Assembly (NCBI GenBank): GCA_036272195.1 | Contig: DATAZE010000062.1 | Coordinates: forward strand, 62,001-126,000 | Origin: DASXHY01 sp036272195 | GTDB taxonomy: Bacteria > Verrucomicrobiota > Verrucomicrobiia > Limisphaerales > DASXHY01 | DNA length: 64,000 nucleotides | Reading direction: 5' to 3' | In this document: positions 9,317-18,252 of the stretch, piece by piece | Layout of the letters: each line of letters starts with the position of its first letter | How positions within the stretch are numbered: the stretch's first letter is position 1 | Position numbers and translations under genes: made by a program | The notes under the pieces: generated by a model | Told to the model about the DNA's origin: nothing | Database searches by the model: none | Seen by the model: the letters and a program-made list of their open reading frames with translations, nothing else

Positions 9317-10159
9317 GTGGCTGTTCGCCTCACCATTCTCGGCAGCGGTTCCTCCGGCAACTGCGCCTATGTCGAAACCGACGAAGCCCGCATCCTGGTT
9401 GACGCGGGCTTCAGCGCCCGTCAAATCCGCCAGCGCCTGGCTACCATCGGTCGCGCGCCCGAAAATCTGACCGGCATTCTCATCACCCATGAACACAGCG
9501 ACCATATCTGCGGGTTGCTCGCGCTCGCGGAGAAATTGAGACTGCCTATCTATTGTAACCGCGCCACGCAGGAAGCCACGCTTTGGTCTTTCAAAGCCAA
9601 ATGGAGCAGTAACAAAACTCCAGCGCTCAACGGCCTCGATGGCAGCGATGTGAAAGGCCGCCTCGATTGGCGCCTGTTCCAGACCGGCGATTGTTTTGAA
9701 TTGAACGACGTCGTCGTGGAAACTTTTTCCATTCCGCACGACGCTCAGGACCCGGTCGGCTTTTTGTTGCGCGCCAATGGAACAAAAGTCGGCTTTGCCA
9801 CTGATCTCGGTCACGTCACCAAACTGGTCATCGACCGCATCCGCACCGCCAACGTGCTCGTGCTTGAGGCCAATCACGACGTAAAAATGCTGCAGGAATG
9901 TCCACGCCGCCCATGGAGTCTTAAACAGCGCATCCTCGGCCGCCACGGCCATCTCTCCAATGAGGCCGCCGCTGATTGCGTGGCCGAAATCATGTCCGCT
10001 GATTTGCGCAATCTCTATCTGGGCCATCTCAGCCGCGAATGCAACCGCCCCGAACTGGCGCATCGCGTGGTGAATGAACGTCTCCAAAAAATAGGCGCCG
10101 CCCACGTCGCACTGGCCCTGGCCTCGCAGGATGTCCCCTGCCCGACTCTCAGCCTGTAG
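9317..10159 (+). CDS. Metallo-beta-lactamase fold hydrolase, YycJ/WalJ-like
   Basis: The frame is open much further upstream, but the family begins at the beta-strand VRLTILGSGSSGNCAYVE, so I choose the GTG at 9317, giving 280 residues. The metal-binding motif ITHEHSDHICG (HxHxDH) is intact, and later GFATDLGH and LEANHD match the YycJ/WalJ group of cytosolic MBL-fold nucleases and hydrolases. No signal peptide is seen. The upstream extension is antisense to the regulator gene ending at 9186 and is probably not translated. No clear Shine-Dalgarno sequence is visible before the GTG, so the exact start is uncertain. Confidence 0.85.
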   Translation: MAVRLTILGSGSSGNCAYVETDEARILVDAGFSARQIRQRLATIGRAPENLTGILITHEHSDHICGLLALAEKLRLPIYCNRATQEATLWSFKAKWSSNKTPALNGLDGSDVKGRLDWRLFQTGDCFELNDVVVETFSIPHDAQDPVGFLLRANGTKVGFATDLGHVTKLVIDRIRTANVLVLEANHDVKMLQECPRRPWSLKQRILGRHGHLSNEAAADCVAEIMSADLRNLYLGHLSRECNRPELAHRVVNERLQKIGAAHVALALASQDVPCPTLSL

Positions 10160-10196
10160 CCTTGCTCTCGATTGTTTCCTTACGTATCGTAATGCC

Positions 10197-10415
10197 ATGC
10201 TCGATTGGAAAAATTGTTCCGAAGTGGAGCGTGACCCCGGGAAGGTGAGCGGCGCGTGGGTTTTCAAAAACACACGCGTTCCGGTGCGCGCCTTATTCGA
10301 GAATCTGGAAACCGGCGCGACCGTAAATGATTTTCTTGAATGGTTTCCCGGCGTCCAACGGAAGCAAGTTGAGGCCGTGCTGGAGTTTGCTGAAGCCAGT
10401 TTAACCGCGAGCTGA
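10197..10415 (+). CDS. DUF433 domain protein
   Basis: A 72-residue protein starting at ATG 10197 (MLDWKNCSEVERDPGKVSG). It matches the DUF433 pattern: a short N-terminal segment ending in GAWVFKNTRVPVRALFENLE, then a helix-turn-helix-like part with ATVNDFLEWFPGVQRKQVEAVLEFA. DUF433 proteins are often antitoxin-like partners of PIN or DUF5615 toxins, but no such partner follows here; the next gene is a tRNA/rRNA methyltransferase. It may be an orphan antitoxin or a small regulator. The gene starts 37 bases after the MBL hydrolase. Confidence 0.75.
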   Translation: MLDWKNCSEVERDPGKVSGAWVFKNTRVPVRALFENLETGATVNDFLEWFPGVQRKQVEAVLEFAEASLTAS

Positions 10416-10455
10416 TCCGCGCGCGTGACATCGCTCTCGCCTGGTAATCCGTCGC

Positions 10456-11322
10456 ATGTTCCACGTCAGAAAAATCGAATCCTTCGATTCTCCCGAACTG
10501 AGACCCTACGCCACCCTGCGGCGCTCTCGCGACCATGAGTCGCAGGGCATTTTCGTCGCGGAAGGTACCAAGGTCGTGCACCGGTTGCTCGAAAGCGATT
10601 TTGAGGTCGCATCGATCGTGCTGCCGGAAAGCTGGCTGGCGGAATTTAAACCGCTGCTGGAAAAACGGCCCGAGGACGTGATCGTTTATCTCGCGGAAAA
10701 GAAATTGCTCGAATCGCTCACCGGCTTCTCGATGTTTCAAGGCGTGCTCGCCGTCGGCAAAATTCCCGAGCCGGTTTCTCTCGACAAAATTCTCGACGCC
10801 ACGGCGCATCCGCAACTGTTCGTGGCCGTCGATGCGCTGACCAATGCCGAAAACCTTGGCGCGCTGGTACGCAACTGCGTCGCATTCGGTGTGCAGGCGC
10901 TCATTGTCGGAGAAACGTCCAGCAGCCCGTTTTTGCGCCGCTCGGTCCGCAATTCCATGGGCACCATCCTGCAATTGCCGGTGATCGAGTTGGCTCGCCT
11001 CGGCCAATGGCGCAAGCCCGACGTCGTATCTCACACCACCGATCGGACACTGGTGGAATGCCTGAAAGATTTTCGCACCCGCGGCATCCGCTGTATCGCC
11101 GCGCATCCGCACACCGATCAAAAGATTTTGTCGCAAGCGGATTTCAGTGGGGATTGCTGCATCGTGTTCGGCAGCGAAGGTGACGGCATTACTCCGGCGG
11201 TGCTGGCGGCGTGCGATGAAGCGGTGGCGATTCCGATGCCGCCGAACGTCGACTCCCTTAATGTCGGCGCCGCGGCCGCGGTGTTCCTTTACGAAGTGAA
11301 TCGCCAACGGAAAACGTTTTAA
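10456..11322 (+). CDS. TrmH/SpoU family RNA 2'-O-methyltransferase
   Basis: A 288-residue protein with an N-terminal substrate-binding domain (about 20-100, beginning RRSRDHESQGIFVAEGTKVV) and a C-terminal SPOUT knot domain. The three SpoU motifs are present: NAENLGALVRNCVAFG, FGSEGDGITP and PMPPNVDSLNVGAAAAVFLYE. The role is ribose 2'-O-methylation of tRNA or 23S rRNA with S-adenosylmethionine. Which nucleotide is modified cannot be decided from the sequence; the length and N-domain fit RlmB/TsnR-like enzymes. It follows the DUF433 gene by 40 bases. Confidence 0.92.
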   Translation: MFHVRKIESFDSPELRPYATLRRSRDHESQGIFVAEGTKVVHRLLESDFEVASIVLPESWLAEFKPLLEKRPEDVIVYLAEKKLLESLTGFSMFQGVLAVGKIPEPVSLDKILDATAHPQLFVAVDALTNAENLGALVRNCVAFGVQALIVGETSSSPFLRRSVRNSMGTILQLPVIELARLGQWRKPDVVSHTTDRTLVECLKDFRTRGIRCIAAHPHTDQKILSQADFSGDCCIVFGSEGDGITPAVLAACDEAVAIPMPPNVDSLNVGAAAAVFLYEVNRQRKTF

Positions 11323-11346
11323 TCCGGAATTATTCGGAAGATCTTT

Positions 11347-11489
11347 AACGCAAAGGTGCAGAGACGCAAAGCCCGGGAATGGTTTTGACTGGAATTTTGG
11401 GAGCACTTTTTGACGAGCAAATTTTTGATCGGCGGATAATGGATTTGACCGTCCTGCTTTGCGTCTTTGTTTCTCTGCGCCTTTGCGTT
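11347..11489. repeat. Dispersed inverted repeat, AACGCAAAGGCGCAGAGA family
   Basis: Arms at 11347-11372 and 11456-11489 are near-perfect reverse complements (consensus AACGCAAAGGCGCAGAGA followed by an ACGCAAAGC part). They flank about 83 bases with no gene. The element lies between two convergent genes, typical of a palindromic intergenic repeat; the transcript would fold into a long stem. A related element with ACCGCAGAGGCGC arms lies at 39023-39179. Confidence 0.75.
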
Positions 11490-11512
11490 GAATTCCGGCA
11501 GCATGGATGGCT

Positions 11513-12817
11513 TCAATCATGCCCACCTCCGCCGAATCCATCGGTCCCCAGGCGCATAATCGGTAGAAACACAGCAATGACAATGCTTCCCACTACCACC
11601 GCCAGAAAAACAATCATGACCGGTTCCAGCAACGACGTCATGGACGTCACGGCGTTGTCCACCTGGTCGTCATAATTATCCGCCACCTTCATCAGCATGT
11701 CCGGCAACGCGCCCGTCTGCTCACCGATGTCCACCATTCCCGCGACCATCGCGGGGAACACGCGCGAACCTTTCAACGGACCGGCGATGGTTTCTCCTTC
11801 CTTCACGCTGTCATGAATCGTGGAAATGACATTGCCGACCACGACGTTGCCGGTGGTTTCCTTGACAATGTTTAGCGCCTGCAAAATCGGCACGCCATTG
11901 GCAAGCAACGTTCCCAGCGTCCGTGCAAATCGCGAAATTGCCAGCTTGCGGAAGACCGGCCCGAGCACCGGCGACCGCAATTTGAATTGATCGAACACAC
12001 GGCGACCGCCCCGCGTGCGAAGGCCGGCCAAAAACACCATTGCCAGCAGGGAGATTCCGACCAGCACGCTGATAAAATCCCTTTTAATAATCTCGCTGAT
12101 ATTGAGTACAAACGTCGTAAACGCCGGCATGGGCATATTTATGCCAGCAAACAGGTCCCGGAATTTTGGGATGACATAAACCATCAACAGCGACAGTATC
12201 CCCGCCGCCACGACCATCACCGCCGCCGGATAAAACAAGGCGGCTTTGACCTTGCCCTTGATGCGCTGGGCCTTTTCCATGAATTCCGCCAGCCGGCGCA
12301 GCGTGATTTCCAGCGCTCCACTCAATTCGCCTGCCTTGACCATGTTTACATACAGCGAATTAAAAACCTGCGGATGCGCCGCCAGCGCTTCGGACAATGA
12401 AGAACCGCCTTCAATCTGGTCTGAAACCTCATCCAAAATTCTCTTAAGCGCCGCGCTTTCCTCCTCCTGTTCGCGCAGCAACCGCAACCCGCGCAATAGC
12501 GGCATGCCCGCCTCAATCAACGTGGCCAGTTGCCGTGTGAAAATTGCCAGCACTGACGCTTTTACGCGCCTGCGGGCGAAAAACAGGGTCGAAGGTCGAA
12601 GGACGAGGGTCGAAAGGCCGCGGCTCGGCAGCCTATTCAGACCCCGACCCGCGAACCTCGCCCCTCTGCCAAATCCGCTGCGTTCCTCGACAATCCGCAC
12701 CGGGAACAGGCCCATTTCCTTCACCCGCCGGATGGCCTCGTTTTGATCCATTACCTCAAGCTTGCCCTCCACCTTGAGCCCACCCGCATCCACTGCCTCG
12801 TAGGAATAGTTGGACAT
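11513..12817 (-). CDS. Type II secretion/type IV pilus inner membrane protein, GspF/PilC family
   Basis: A 434-residue protein from ATG 12817 (MSNYSYEAVDAGGLKVEGKL), the usual GspF opening. Two T2SF domains follow: the first around TRQLATLIEAGMPLLRGL, the second around SRFARTLGTLLANGVPILQAL, each followed by transmembrane helices such as FYPAAVMVVAAGILSLLMVY. In the family this protein is the inner membrane platform of a pseudopilus or pilus. No other secretion gene is adjacent, so it is an outlying member of a system elsewhere. An unusual Arg-rich insertion between the N-terminal domain and the first T2SF domain (roughly residues 55-90) coincides with a short tandem repeat in the DNA (12588-12618), suggesting repeat invasion of the linker. 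Confidence 0.9.
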   Translation of the reverse strand: MSNYSYEAVDAGGLKVEGKLEVMDQNEAIRRVKEMGLFPVRIVEERSGFGRGARFAGRGLNRLPSRGLSTLVLRPSTLFFARRRVKASVLAIFTRQLATLIEAGMPLLRGLRLLREQEEESAALKRILDEVSDQIEGGSSLSEALAAHPQVFNSLYVNMVKAGELSGALEITLRRLAEFMEKAQRIKGKVKAALFYPAAVMVVAAGILSLLMVYVIPKFRDLFAGINMPMPAFTTFVLNISEIIKRDFISVLVGISLLAMVFLAGLRTRGGRRVFDQFKLRSPVLGPVFRKLAISRFARTLGTLLANGVPILQALNIVKETTGNVVVGNVISTIHDSVKEGETIAGPLKGSRVFPAMVAGMVDIGEQTGALPDMLMKVADNYDDQVDNAVTSMTSLLEPVMIVFLAVVVGSIVIAVFLPIMRLGTDGFGGGGHD

Positions 12818-13592
12818 ACTATTATGGGTTGTGGTGATTGGACAGGGGTAGGCACAGAAGGTCACGAGGTCACGAGGGAAAAGCGGAAGGCGGAAAGCGG
12901 AAAGCGCAAACGGCGAATGCTTTGCGGTTTTAGGAGGCATACCCCCTGGAATGGACTGGAATGGGTGCGAACGGTTGAAAGGTCGAGCCGGTAGCGGCGT
13001 TTTGTGACCGCTGCTGAACCCGCTCCCAAGATGTGGGGCGAGAGTTCTTTAGAACCCAAACTTACGGGCTTCGACCGGGGAAAAATGGGTTCGTTTTTTA
13101 GTGCGGAAATTTGGCAAAACTGCGGAAGCCATTGATTCATAATAGACCACGCGGAAAGCAAAATGGCTTCGTTTGGTAATTTTTGTTTTTGCCAATAACG
13201 GCGGGAACGATCGAACACCGCTGCTACATTCCACGGTCCGGCCTCTGGCTGGTCTGGCATTTGTCGTTCTCAATGCTTTCTATCCCTCCTGGTTCTTTTC
13301 TAGCAGGAGGAGGAAATGATTCAAGCAAAACGTTAAATTAAAGTGTTTTGAGGTTTTTTATTAACACCGTGGCTTTAGCCCGGTGGCCAAGGAGGGCGAA
13401 GAATATCCCAGCCGTTTTAACGGCTTCCTCGTCCAGGGAAAGCCGTTAAAACGGCTGAAATCTCATTCGCTTTTATCATCACACCGGGCTAAAGCCACGG
13501 TGTTAATGAGAATTTACCTGCGTCACCCGTGACGATAGGTAATCAACCCTATGGAAGGTTTGGGGGATGAGTGTTGGAATGTTGGCCACTAC
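12818..13592. other. Gene-free stretch with nested inverted repeat
   Basis: About 775 bases without a supportable gene. Short frames exist but lack any recognisable domain. The region holds a purine-rich tandem tract (12873-12910, GGAAAGCGGAAAGC type) and a striking nested palindrome: outer arms 13361-13385 and 13482-13506 (TTAACACCGTGGCTTTAGCC and its complement), inner arms 13409-13428 and 13437-13457 (CAGCCGTTTTAACGGCTTCC and complement). The outer arms are perfect over 25 bases. This is probably a dispersed repeat; its second arm ends 86 bases before the next gene. Confidence 0.7.
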
Positions 13593-14264
13593 ATGAAAAA
13601 AATCACCATCCTGCTCGCAGACGATCACAACATCATTCGCCACGGCATCCGGGCCTTGTTAACCATGGAAGCGGATTTTGAGGTGGTGGCGGAAGCCGTC
13701 ACCGGGCGCGAAGCGATTGCGATGACCGAAGAATTTGCCCCGAATGTGGTCGTGATGGACTTGGCGATGCCTTTGCTCAACGGAATGGAAGCGGCCCGCC
13801 AGATTGCCTTAAACAGTCCGGACACGAAGGTCATCGTTCTTTCCGCCTATGATGATAAGGAACATGTGGAACAGGCGATTGCGGCGGGAGTGGCCGGTTA
13901 TTTGCTAAAGCTTACGGCGGCCAAAGAACTGAGTGAAGCTGTCCGGGAAGTTCACAAGGGCAATGCTTACTTCAGCCCTCAAGTTGCCGAACGCCTTCGG
14001 AACGAAACGAATCCTTTCGCCCCAAGAAAAACAATGCCAAGCCTGACGGTCCGCGAAGCCGAAGTATTGCAACTCGTCGCCGAGGGTTTTGTGAATAAAC
14101 AGATCGCGGATGAATTGTCGTTGAGCACCAAAACGGTCGAAAAGCATCGGCAGTCGCTCATGAATAAATTGAATATCCACTGCACGGCCGATCTGGTGCG
14201 CCATGCGGTGGCCAAAGGGGTTCTCGACACCTGTAATATACAGGAAATCCTGCGCCCGGCCTGA
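13593..14264 (+). CDS. Stand-alone NarL-type response regulator
   Basis: A 223-residue regulator; start at ATG 13593 (MKKITILLADDHNIIRHG) chosen because the receiver begins there. Phospho-acceptor Asp lies in VVVMDLAMPLLNGMEAARQI and the switch Lys in GYLLKLTA. The C-terminal HTH has LTVREAEVLQLVAEGFVNKQIADELSLSTKTVEKHR. It resembles the regulator at 8509-9186 throughout, so the two are probably paralogues. No kinase gene is adjacent. The nested palindrome upstream (13361-13506) lies in its likely promoter region. Confidence 0.9.
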   Translation: MKKITILLADDHNIIRHGIRALLTMEADFEVVAEAVTGREAIAMTEEFAPNVVVMDLAMPLLNGMEAARQIALNSPDTKVIVLSAYDDKEHVEQAIAAGVAGYLLKLTAAKELSEAVREVHKGNAYFSPQVAERLRNETNPFAPRKTMPSLTVREAEVLQLVAEGFVNKQIADELSLSTKTVEKHRQSLMNKLNIHCTADLVRHAVAKGVLDTCNIQEILRPA

Positions 14265-14411
14265 TTGGCTCCTTCAAGCATTCAGCGGTGTGGTTGAGAG
14301 TGGGTGAGAAAAAGGAAGGCATTGGCCCTTCTCGCCCCGTCAGCAACGAAAGAACCAGCCGTTCTCTCGATTTCTGCCGCCCCTTGCGGGGCTTGACTGC
14401 GTGAGCGCGCA

Positions 14412-14431
14412 CCCACCATTGAAATGGTGGG
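14412..14431. repeat. CCCACCATT hairpin in 430-base gene-free stretch
   Basis: CCCACCATT pairs with AATGGTGGG (9-bp stem, 2-base loop), followed on the plus strand by GCTATTTTCT. It could end transcripts from the regulator at 13593-14264, 147 bases upstream, but this arrangement is also a common palindromic repeat in related genomes. The rest of 14265-14694 holds no gene I can support. Confidence 0.55.
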
Positions 14432-14694
14432 CTATTTTCTATCGTCCTCACGGACTTTCCCCAACGAACACACAGAGTAAGATCGAACCCGCAGATTTCC
14501 TCACCCGCTTTTAATCACATCCAGCGCGCAGGATGATAAGTGCGCTATAGTCGCACGCTAATTAAGAAACTTAACAAAGGGAGGAGGAGCACGAATGGCT
14601 CTTCCTTTTTCGTTTTTGACTGGTTGAAACGGGAATAAGTTTTTCCGTTTCCTCAATTGCACCAGCGCCAAAGTTGGTACGGGGAAAAATTCTC

Positions 14695-14850
14695 TTACTT
14701 TTTCCCACGAAATCCGCCGGCCAAAAAAACGATGAGGCAGATTAATAGAATCAATCCGATGCCACTGCCGCCATAAACAGGGCCGCCATAATAAAATCCG
14801 CCGCCGCCAAATAAGAGAAGAAGGATGATGAGAATTAAAAGAAGGTTCAT
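14695..14850 (-). CDS. DUF3309-like small membrane protein
   Basis: A 51-residue frame starting with ATG at 14850 and ending in TAA at 14697-14695. The protein opens MNLLLILIILLLLFGGGGFY, then a Gly/Tyr-rich turn (GGPVYGGSG), then a second hydrophobic helix (IGLILLICLIVFLAGG) and the basic end RGKK. This is the layout of the DUF3309 family of tiny inner membrane proteins of unknown role. The gene is isolated: the nearest upstream gene on this strand is a UbiB-like kinase whose stop is about 100 bases away. Confidence 0.8.
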   Translation of the reverse strand: MNLLLILIILLLLFGGGGFYYGGPVYGGSGIGLILLICLIVFLAGGFRGKK

Positions 14851-14952
14851 GACACGAGAATAAGGCAGATGGCGTTTTTAACAATCGTCAATATACCTCC
14901 TGTGCAATGAGGACAAAACCCCATTCCAGAAAAAGCGGAATGACCGCCTGCC

Positions 14953-16293
14953 CTAGCTCATCGGCGATGATCGTGATTTTTTGGTTTGTGAAATCGCCGG
15001 CATCCATTCACGCGCGATTTGAGTCGTTCGAACGCGTGATTTCAGCGTATGAAGCAAATTGCACATGCCGGATTCAGTGCGCGACAGAAATAGAAATTCC
15101 GGAGAGAGGAATTTATTTTTTATCAAGACTTGCGCCAGTTTTGCCAATCCGTCCATGAACCTTGCATCGCCCAGTTCCAAAGGCTTCGAGGTTTGGTCGA
15201 GCGGGTGGAATTCATCGTAGAACGATCGGATTTCGTTCATGCACCGGCGCACGCGGGGGTCGCTGGGAGAGACCCGGGGGCCGAAAATAACACGGATGAT
15301 CTCGGCATACATTTCGGAATCGCGGACCCATTCGCGCGACCAGAATTGCGCATAACAATAAATGACCTCCGGCTTCAAATATTTCACGCAACCAAAATCA
15401 ACGAGGCCGATGGTTCCGTCGTTGTTCAACAAGTAATTGCCGGGGTGCGGATCGGCATGCAACGCTTGCATGCAAAAAAGTTGAAAGAAAAACAGGCGCG
15501 TCAGGCCGCTGCCCAGTTTATCGCGGAGTTCCTGCGAGGGGCGGGTCTTGAGAAAATCCTGAAGGCGCAGGCCCGGGATTCGAGACATCGTCAGCACGCG
15601 GTCGGAACTAAGTTCGGGAAACACTTTGGGCACACGCACAAATTTCAACGGTGCGAGGGCTTTGGCGAAGAATTCCAGGTTTTTCGCCTCCTGCAAATAA
15701 TTCGTTTCTTCGAGAATGCCGCGCTGAGCCTCCTTGACGACCGCTTCCGGGAGATGGCCGCTCAGCATCGCCGCGAAGCCCGCCGCTCTCAATGCACGAA
15801 AGTCGCCTTCGATCGCTTCCCGCATCGCGGGGTATTGAATCTTAACGGCGACATCTTCGCCGTCTTTCGTGACCGCCCAATGAACCTGGCCCAGCGACGC
15901 CGCGGCGAACGGTTCGGGCTCGAACGAACGAAACACTTCCTCGGGATATTTTCCAAACGCGCTCCGGAACTGGGCGCGCATCAGCGTGGGATGCATCGGC
16001 GGCGCGTGCATCTGGAGGGCCGACAGTTCCTCGATTACTTCCGGGGCGAGGAAATGCGTTTGCATGCTGAGAGCCTGGCCCACCTTCATGATTGGCCCGC
16101 GAAGATGCTGGAGTTCCTGGCGCACCCGTTTGGCGTTGTTGAGCCGGATTTTTTGACGGCGATCCTTCGCCTGCTCTTCGCCGATGAAGGGCCGTTGCAA
16201 TTGATGAGCCAGGTAACTTCCGGCCATGCCAGCGCCCAATCGCGCCAGTCGGGCCGCGCGGCGGATGGAACCTTGTGTAGGATTTTTTACCAC
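14953..16293 (-). CDS. ABC1/UbiB-family atypical kinase
   Basis: A 446-residue protein with the marks of the AarF/UbiB (ABC1) family: the KxGQ motif in GPIMKVGQALSMQ, the Ala-rich loop in AAASLGQVHWAV, the invariant Lys in VAVKIQYP, the catalytic ADPHPGNYLLN and the metal-binding LVDFG. Members support ubiquinone or other isoprenoid lipid metabolism, but here there is no quinone gene nearby. The C-terminus has no obvious membrane helix. The gene overlaps the end of the upstream TetR gene by 7 bases, so the two form an operon and the regulator presumably controls the kinase. Confidence 0.9.
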   Translation of the reverse strand: MVKNPTQGSIRRAARLARLGAGMAGSYLAHQLQRPFIGEEQAKDRRQKIRLNNAKRVRQELQHLRGPIMKVGQALSMQTHFLAPEVIEELSALQMHAPPMHPTLMRAQFRSAFGKYPEEVFRSFEPEPFAAASLGQVHWAVTKDGEDVAVKIQYPAMREAIEGDFRALRAAGFAAMLSGHLPEAVVKEAQRGILEETNYLQEAKNLEFFAKALAPLKFVRVPKVFPELSSDRVLTMSRIPGLRLQDFLKTRPSQELRDKLGSGLTRLFFFQLFCMQALHADPHPGNYLLNNDGTIGLVDFGCVKYLKPEVIYCYAQFWSREWVRDSEMYAEIIRVIFGPRVSPSDPRVRRCMNEIRSFYDEFHPLDQTSKPLELGDARFMDGLAKLAQVLIKNKFLSPEFLFLSRTESGMCNLLHTLKSRVRTTQIAREWMPAISQTKKSRSSPMS

Positions 16294-16958
16294 TCCCAGC
16301 CCCCCTTCTTCAGAACGTTGGTTCCCAGTGACAACGCGCGGTCGAGCAGAGCGAGAGTTTTTTGTTTGCCGCGCGACGTATCATGCAGCCAATGCGTGAC
16401 GATCCCCACGTAAAATAAACCGACCGCATAAGCACCGAGATCGCCCACCCACGGGATTTCGTTTTCCTCCTCCGCTTCCGCCAGGATTTCGCGAATGAAC
16501 CGGAGATATTTTAGTCTCAATTCCTGCGATTCAAGGCTCAAGGGACTCAAAGTGGAACTGGGCTGCAAGGAGCGATAAAAAACCGCTCCGATAAAATCTT
16601 CGTAAGGCTCGATGTATTCGAGTTGCCGATGAATGATGGCAAAGAGTTTTTCCGTGAGTGGCGCTTTCTGCAGTCGCGCGTCGGCGCGGAACCAACGAAT
16701 GAGGTCTTCCGTTTCTTTTTGAAAGAAATAAAGCGCCAGGTCTTCCTTCGTCTTGAAATAATTGAACAAAGTACCCTCAGCAATCCCGGCTTTTCTTGAA
16801 ATCTCTTTGGTGGTCGTTTGCTCCAGGCCTTTATCGCGAAACAATTGGAGCGCGGCCTCCAGTATGCGCTCCTTCGTACGTTCCTTGTTCTTTTCACGCT
16901 TGCCACGTGGTTCCTTTGCGCGGGCGGTGGGTTTTCCTCTTTTTTGAGCAGTGGTCAT
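16287..16958 (-). CDS. TetR/AcrR-family regulator
   Basis: The frame extends to a GTG at 16970, but an operator-like palindrome (16961-16974) covers that codon, so I prefer the ATG at 16958, giving 223 residues. After a very basic leader, the HTH reads RILEAALQLFRDKGLEQTT, then ISRKAGIAEGTLFNYFKTKE, the classical TetR pattern. The C-terminal ligand domain is helical and ends near the UbiB-like gene, which it overlaps by 7 bases. It most likely represses its own operon through the palindromes just upstream. Confidence 0.92.
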   Translation of the reverse strand: MTTAQKRGKPTARAKEPRGKREKNKERTKERILEAALQLFRDKGLEQTTTKEISRKAGIAEGTLFNYFKTKEDLALYFFQKETEDLIRWFRADARLQKAPLTEKLFAIIHRQLEYIEPYEDFIGAVFYRSLQPSSTLSPLSLESQELRLKYLRFIREILAEAEEENEIPWVGDLGAYAVGLFYVGIVTHWLHDTSRGKQKTLALLDRALSLGTNVLKKGGWEW

Positions 16959-16960
16959 AA

Positions 16961-17022
16961 ATGAGTGCACTCATATTTCCATCACAAGGAATATCTGTCA
17001 ATGAGAAAGTTGAGTGGACTCA
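16961..17022. promoter_or_regulatory. Two candidate TetR operators
   Basis: A perfect 14-bp palindrome ATGAGTGCACTCAT (16961-16974) lies directly before the TetR start, and a second copy, TGAGTGGACTCA, lies at 17011-17022. They share TGAGTNNACTCA, and their centres are about 49 bases apart. Size, symmetry and position are those of TetR-family autoregulatory operators. They lie between the regulator and the divergent GH43 gene, so they could serve both directions. Confidence 0.75.
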
Positions 17023-17168
17023 TTTTTTCCATAACGACATTCCCAGAGCGCGGTTTTGACGATCATCTCTGACGGCGGGACATCGGCAGCATGCTAAAGC
17101 GCAATTGCTTCGCCCCCGGGGCATACCCCTACTGTCGCAAACGCACGAATCGGAGGACACTACTCATT

Positions 17169-18179
17169 ATGGCGCTTGCGATTCCGAAAATTGTTCCCAG
17201 CAACCCCGTCTACGGCAGCTATCTTGCCGATCCTTTCGTCTGGAAATCCGGCGATACTTATTACGCCATCGGGACCGGCGAACAGGAAGCCAAAGGCCAG
17301 ACGCTCGGGAAAATTTTCCCCATCATTCAGTCCGCGGATTTTATCCAATGGCAATTCGCCAGCAATGCCCTCGTCCGGCCCGACACGGCGCTCGGCGCGA
17401 ATTTTTGGGCGCCGGAAGTCGTCGAGGCGGATGGAAAATTTTATCTCTATTATTCCGTTGGCCACGAAGACAAAAACCATCAACTCAGAGTCGCTGTCGC
17501 CGACAGTGCGCAGGGGCCTTATCACGATACGGGCAAGGCGCTGATTGATCCGCAGGAATGCCCCTTCGCCATCGATGCGCACCCGTTCCAGGATGACGAC
17601 GGCCACTGGTATCTATTTTACGCGCGCGATTTTATCGACGTCTCGCCAAACGCGCGCGCCGGTACCGCGCTCGCGGCGCGCCGCATGAAAACCATGACCG
17701 AATTGGACTCCGCGGAAACAGTCGTGCTTCGCGCGCACGCCGATTGGCAGCGATTCCAGGCGAATCGATCGATGTATGAGCGCGTGTGGGATTGGCACAC
17801 GCTCGAAGGGCCGTTCGTCCGCAAGCACGACGGGCGTTACTATTGTTTTTACAGCGGCGGTCGTTGGGAGACGGAAAATTACGGCGTGGATTACGGCGTG
17901 GCCGACCATGTGCTCGGCCCTTACTCCGATGCCGGAAATGAAAACGGCCCGCGTGTGTTGCGGACAATTCCGAACCAACTCATCGGCCCGGGCCACAATT
18001 CAATCGCCGTGGCGCCGGACGGCGAAAGCGAGTTCATTGTTTATCACGCCTGGGACAAACAGATGAAGGCGCGGCAAATGTTTATTGATCATCTCGTTTG
18101 GACGCCGGAAGGTCCCCGCTGCGAGGGGCCGACGTGGGGAAGCAATTTTTTGACAGAACAGGCAGGCCAGAAGGCGTAG
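17169..18179 (+). CDS. Glycoside hydrolase family 43 protein
   Basis: A 336-residue protein; start at ATG 17169 (MALAIPKIVPSNPVYGSYLA), which begins just before the first blade. The five-bladed propeller signatures of GH43 are clear: general base Asp21 in LADPFVWK, pKa-modulating Asp136 in FAIDAHPF, and proton-donor Glu213 in HTLEGPFV. GH43 enzymes remove arabinose or xylose units from plant polysaccharides. I see no signal peptide from this start, so it may act on imported oligosaccharides in the cytoplasm. The C-terminal end runs into a dispersed repeat. Confidence 0.88.
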   Translation: MALAIPKIVPSNPVYGSYLADPFVWKSGDTYYAIGTGEQEAKGQTLGKIFPIIQSADFIQWQFASNALVRPDTALGANFWAPEVVEADGKFYLYYSVGHEDKNHQLRVAVADSAQGPYHDTGKALIDPQECPFAIDAHPFQDDDGHWYLFYARDFIDVSPNARAGTALAARRMKTMTELDSAETVVLRAHADWQRFQANRSMYERVWDWHTLEGPFVRKHDGRYYCFYSGGRWETENYGVDYGVADHVLGPYSDAGNENGPRVLRTIPNQLIGPGHNSIAVAPDGESEFIVYHAWDKQMKARQMFIDHLVWTPEGPRCEGPTWGSNFLTEQAGQKA

Positions 18180-18180
18180 A

Positions 18181-18246
18181 ACAGGCGTCCTGCCTGTATC
18201 CATTATTCCGTGCGTAAATAAAAATGGAGACAGGCGAGACGCCTAT
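18181..18246. repeat. Dispersed inverted repeat, ACAGGCGTCCTGCCTGT type
   Basis: ACAGGCGTCCTGCCTGT at 18181-18197 is itself palindromic, and a partner GACAGGCGAGACGCCTAT at 18229-18246 lies 31 bases on. It separates the convergent GH43 and HbpS-like genes and may act as a bidirectional terminator. It resembles the GGCACGGGCGTC repeats found elsewhere in the window in layout but not in exact sequence. Confidence 0.6.
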
Positions 18247-18252
18247 CCCACC

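Noticed and set aside
12862..13273. Minus-strand frames of 74 and 132 codons
   Set aside because: No domain, low-complexity composition, and they run through purine-rich tandem DNA; probably non-coding.
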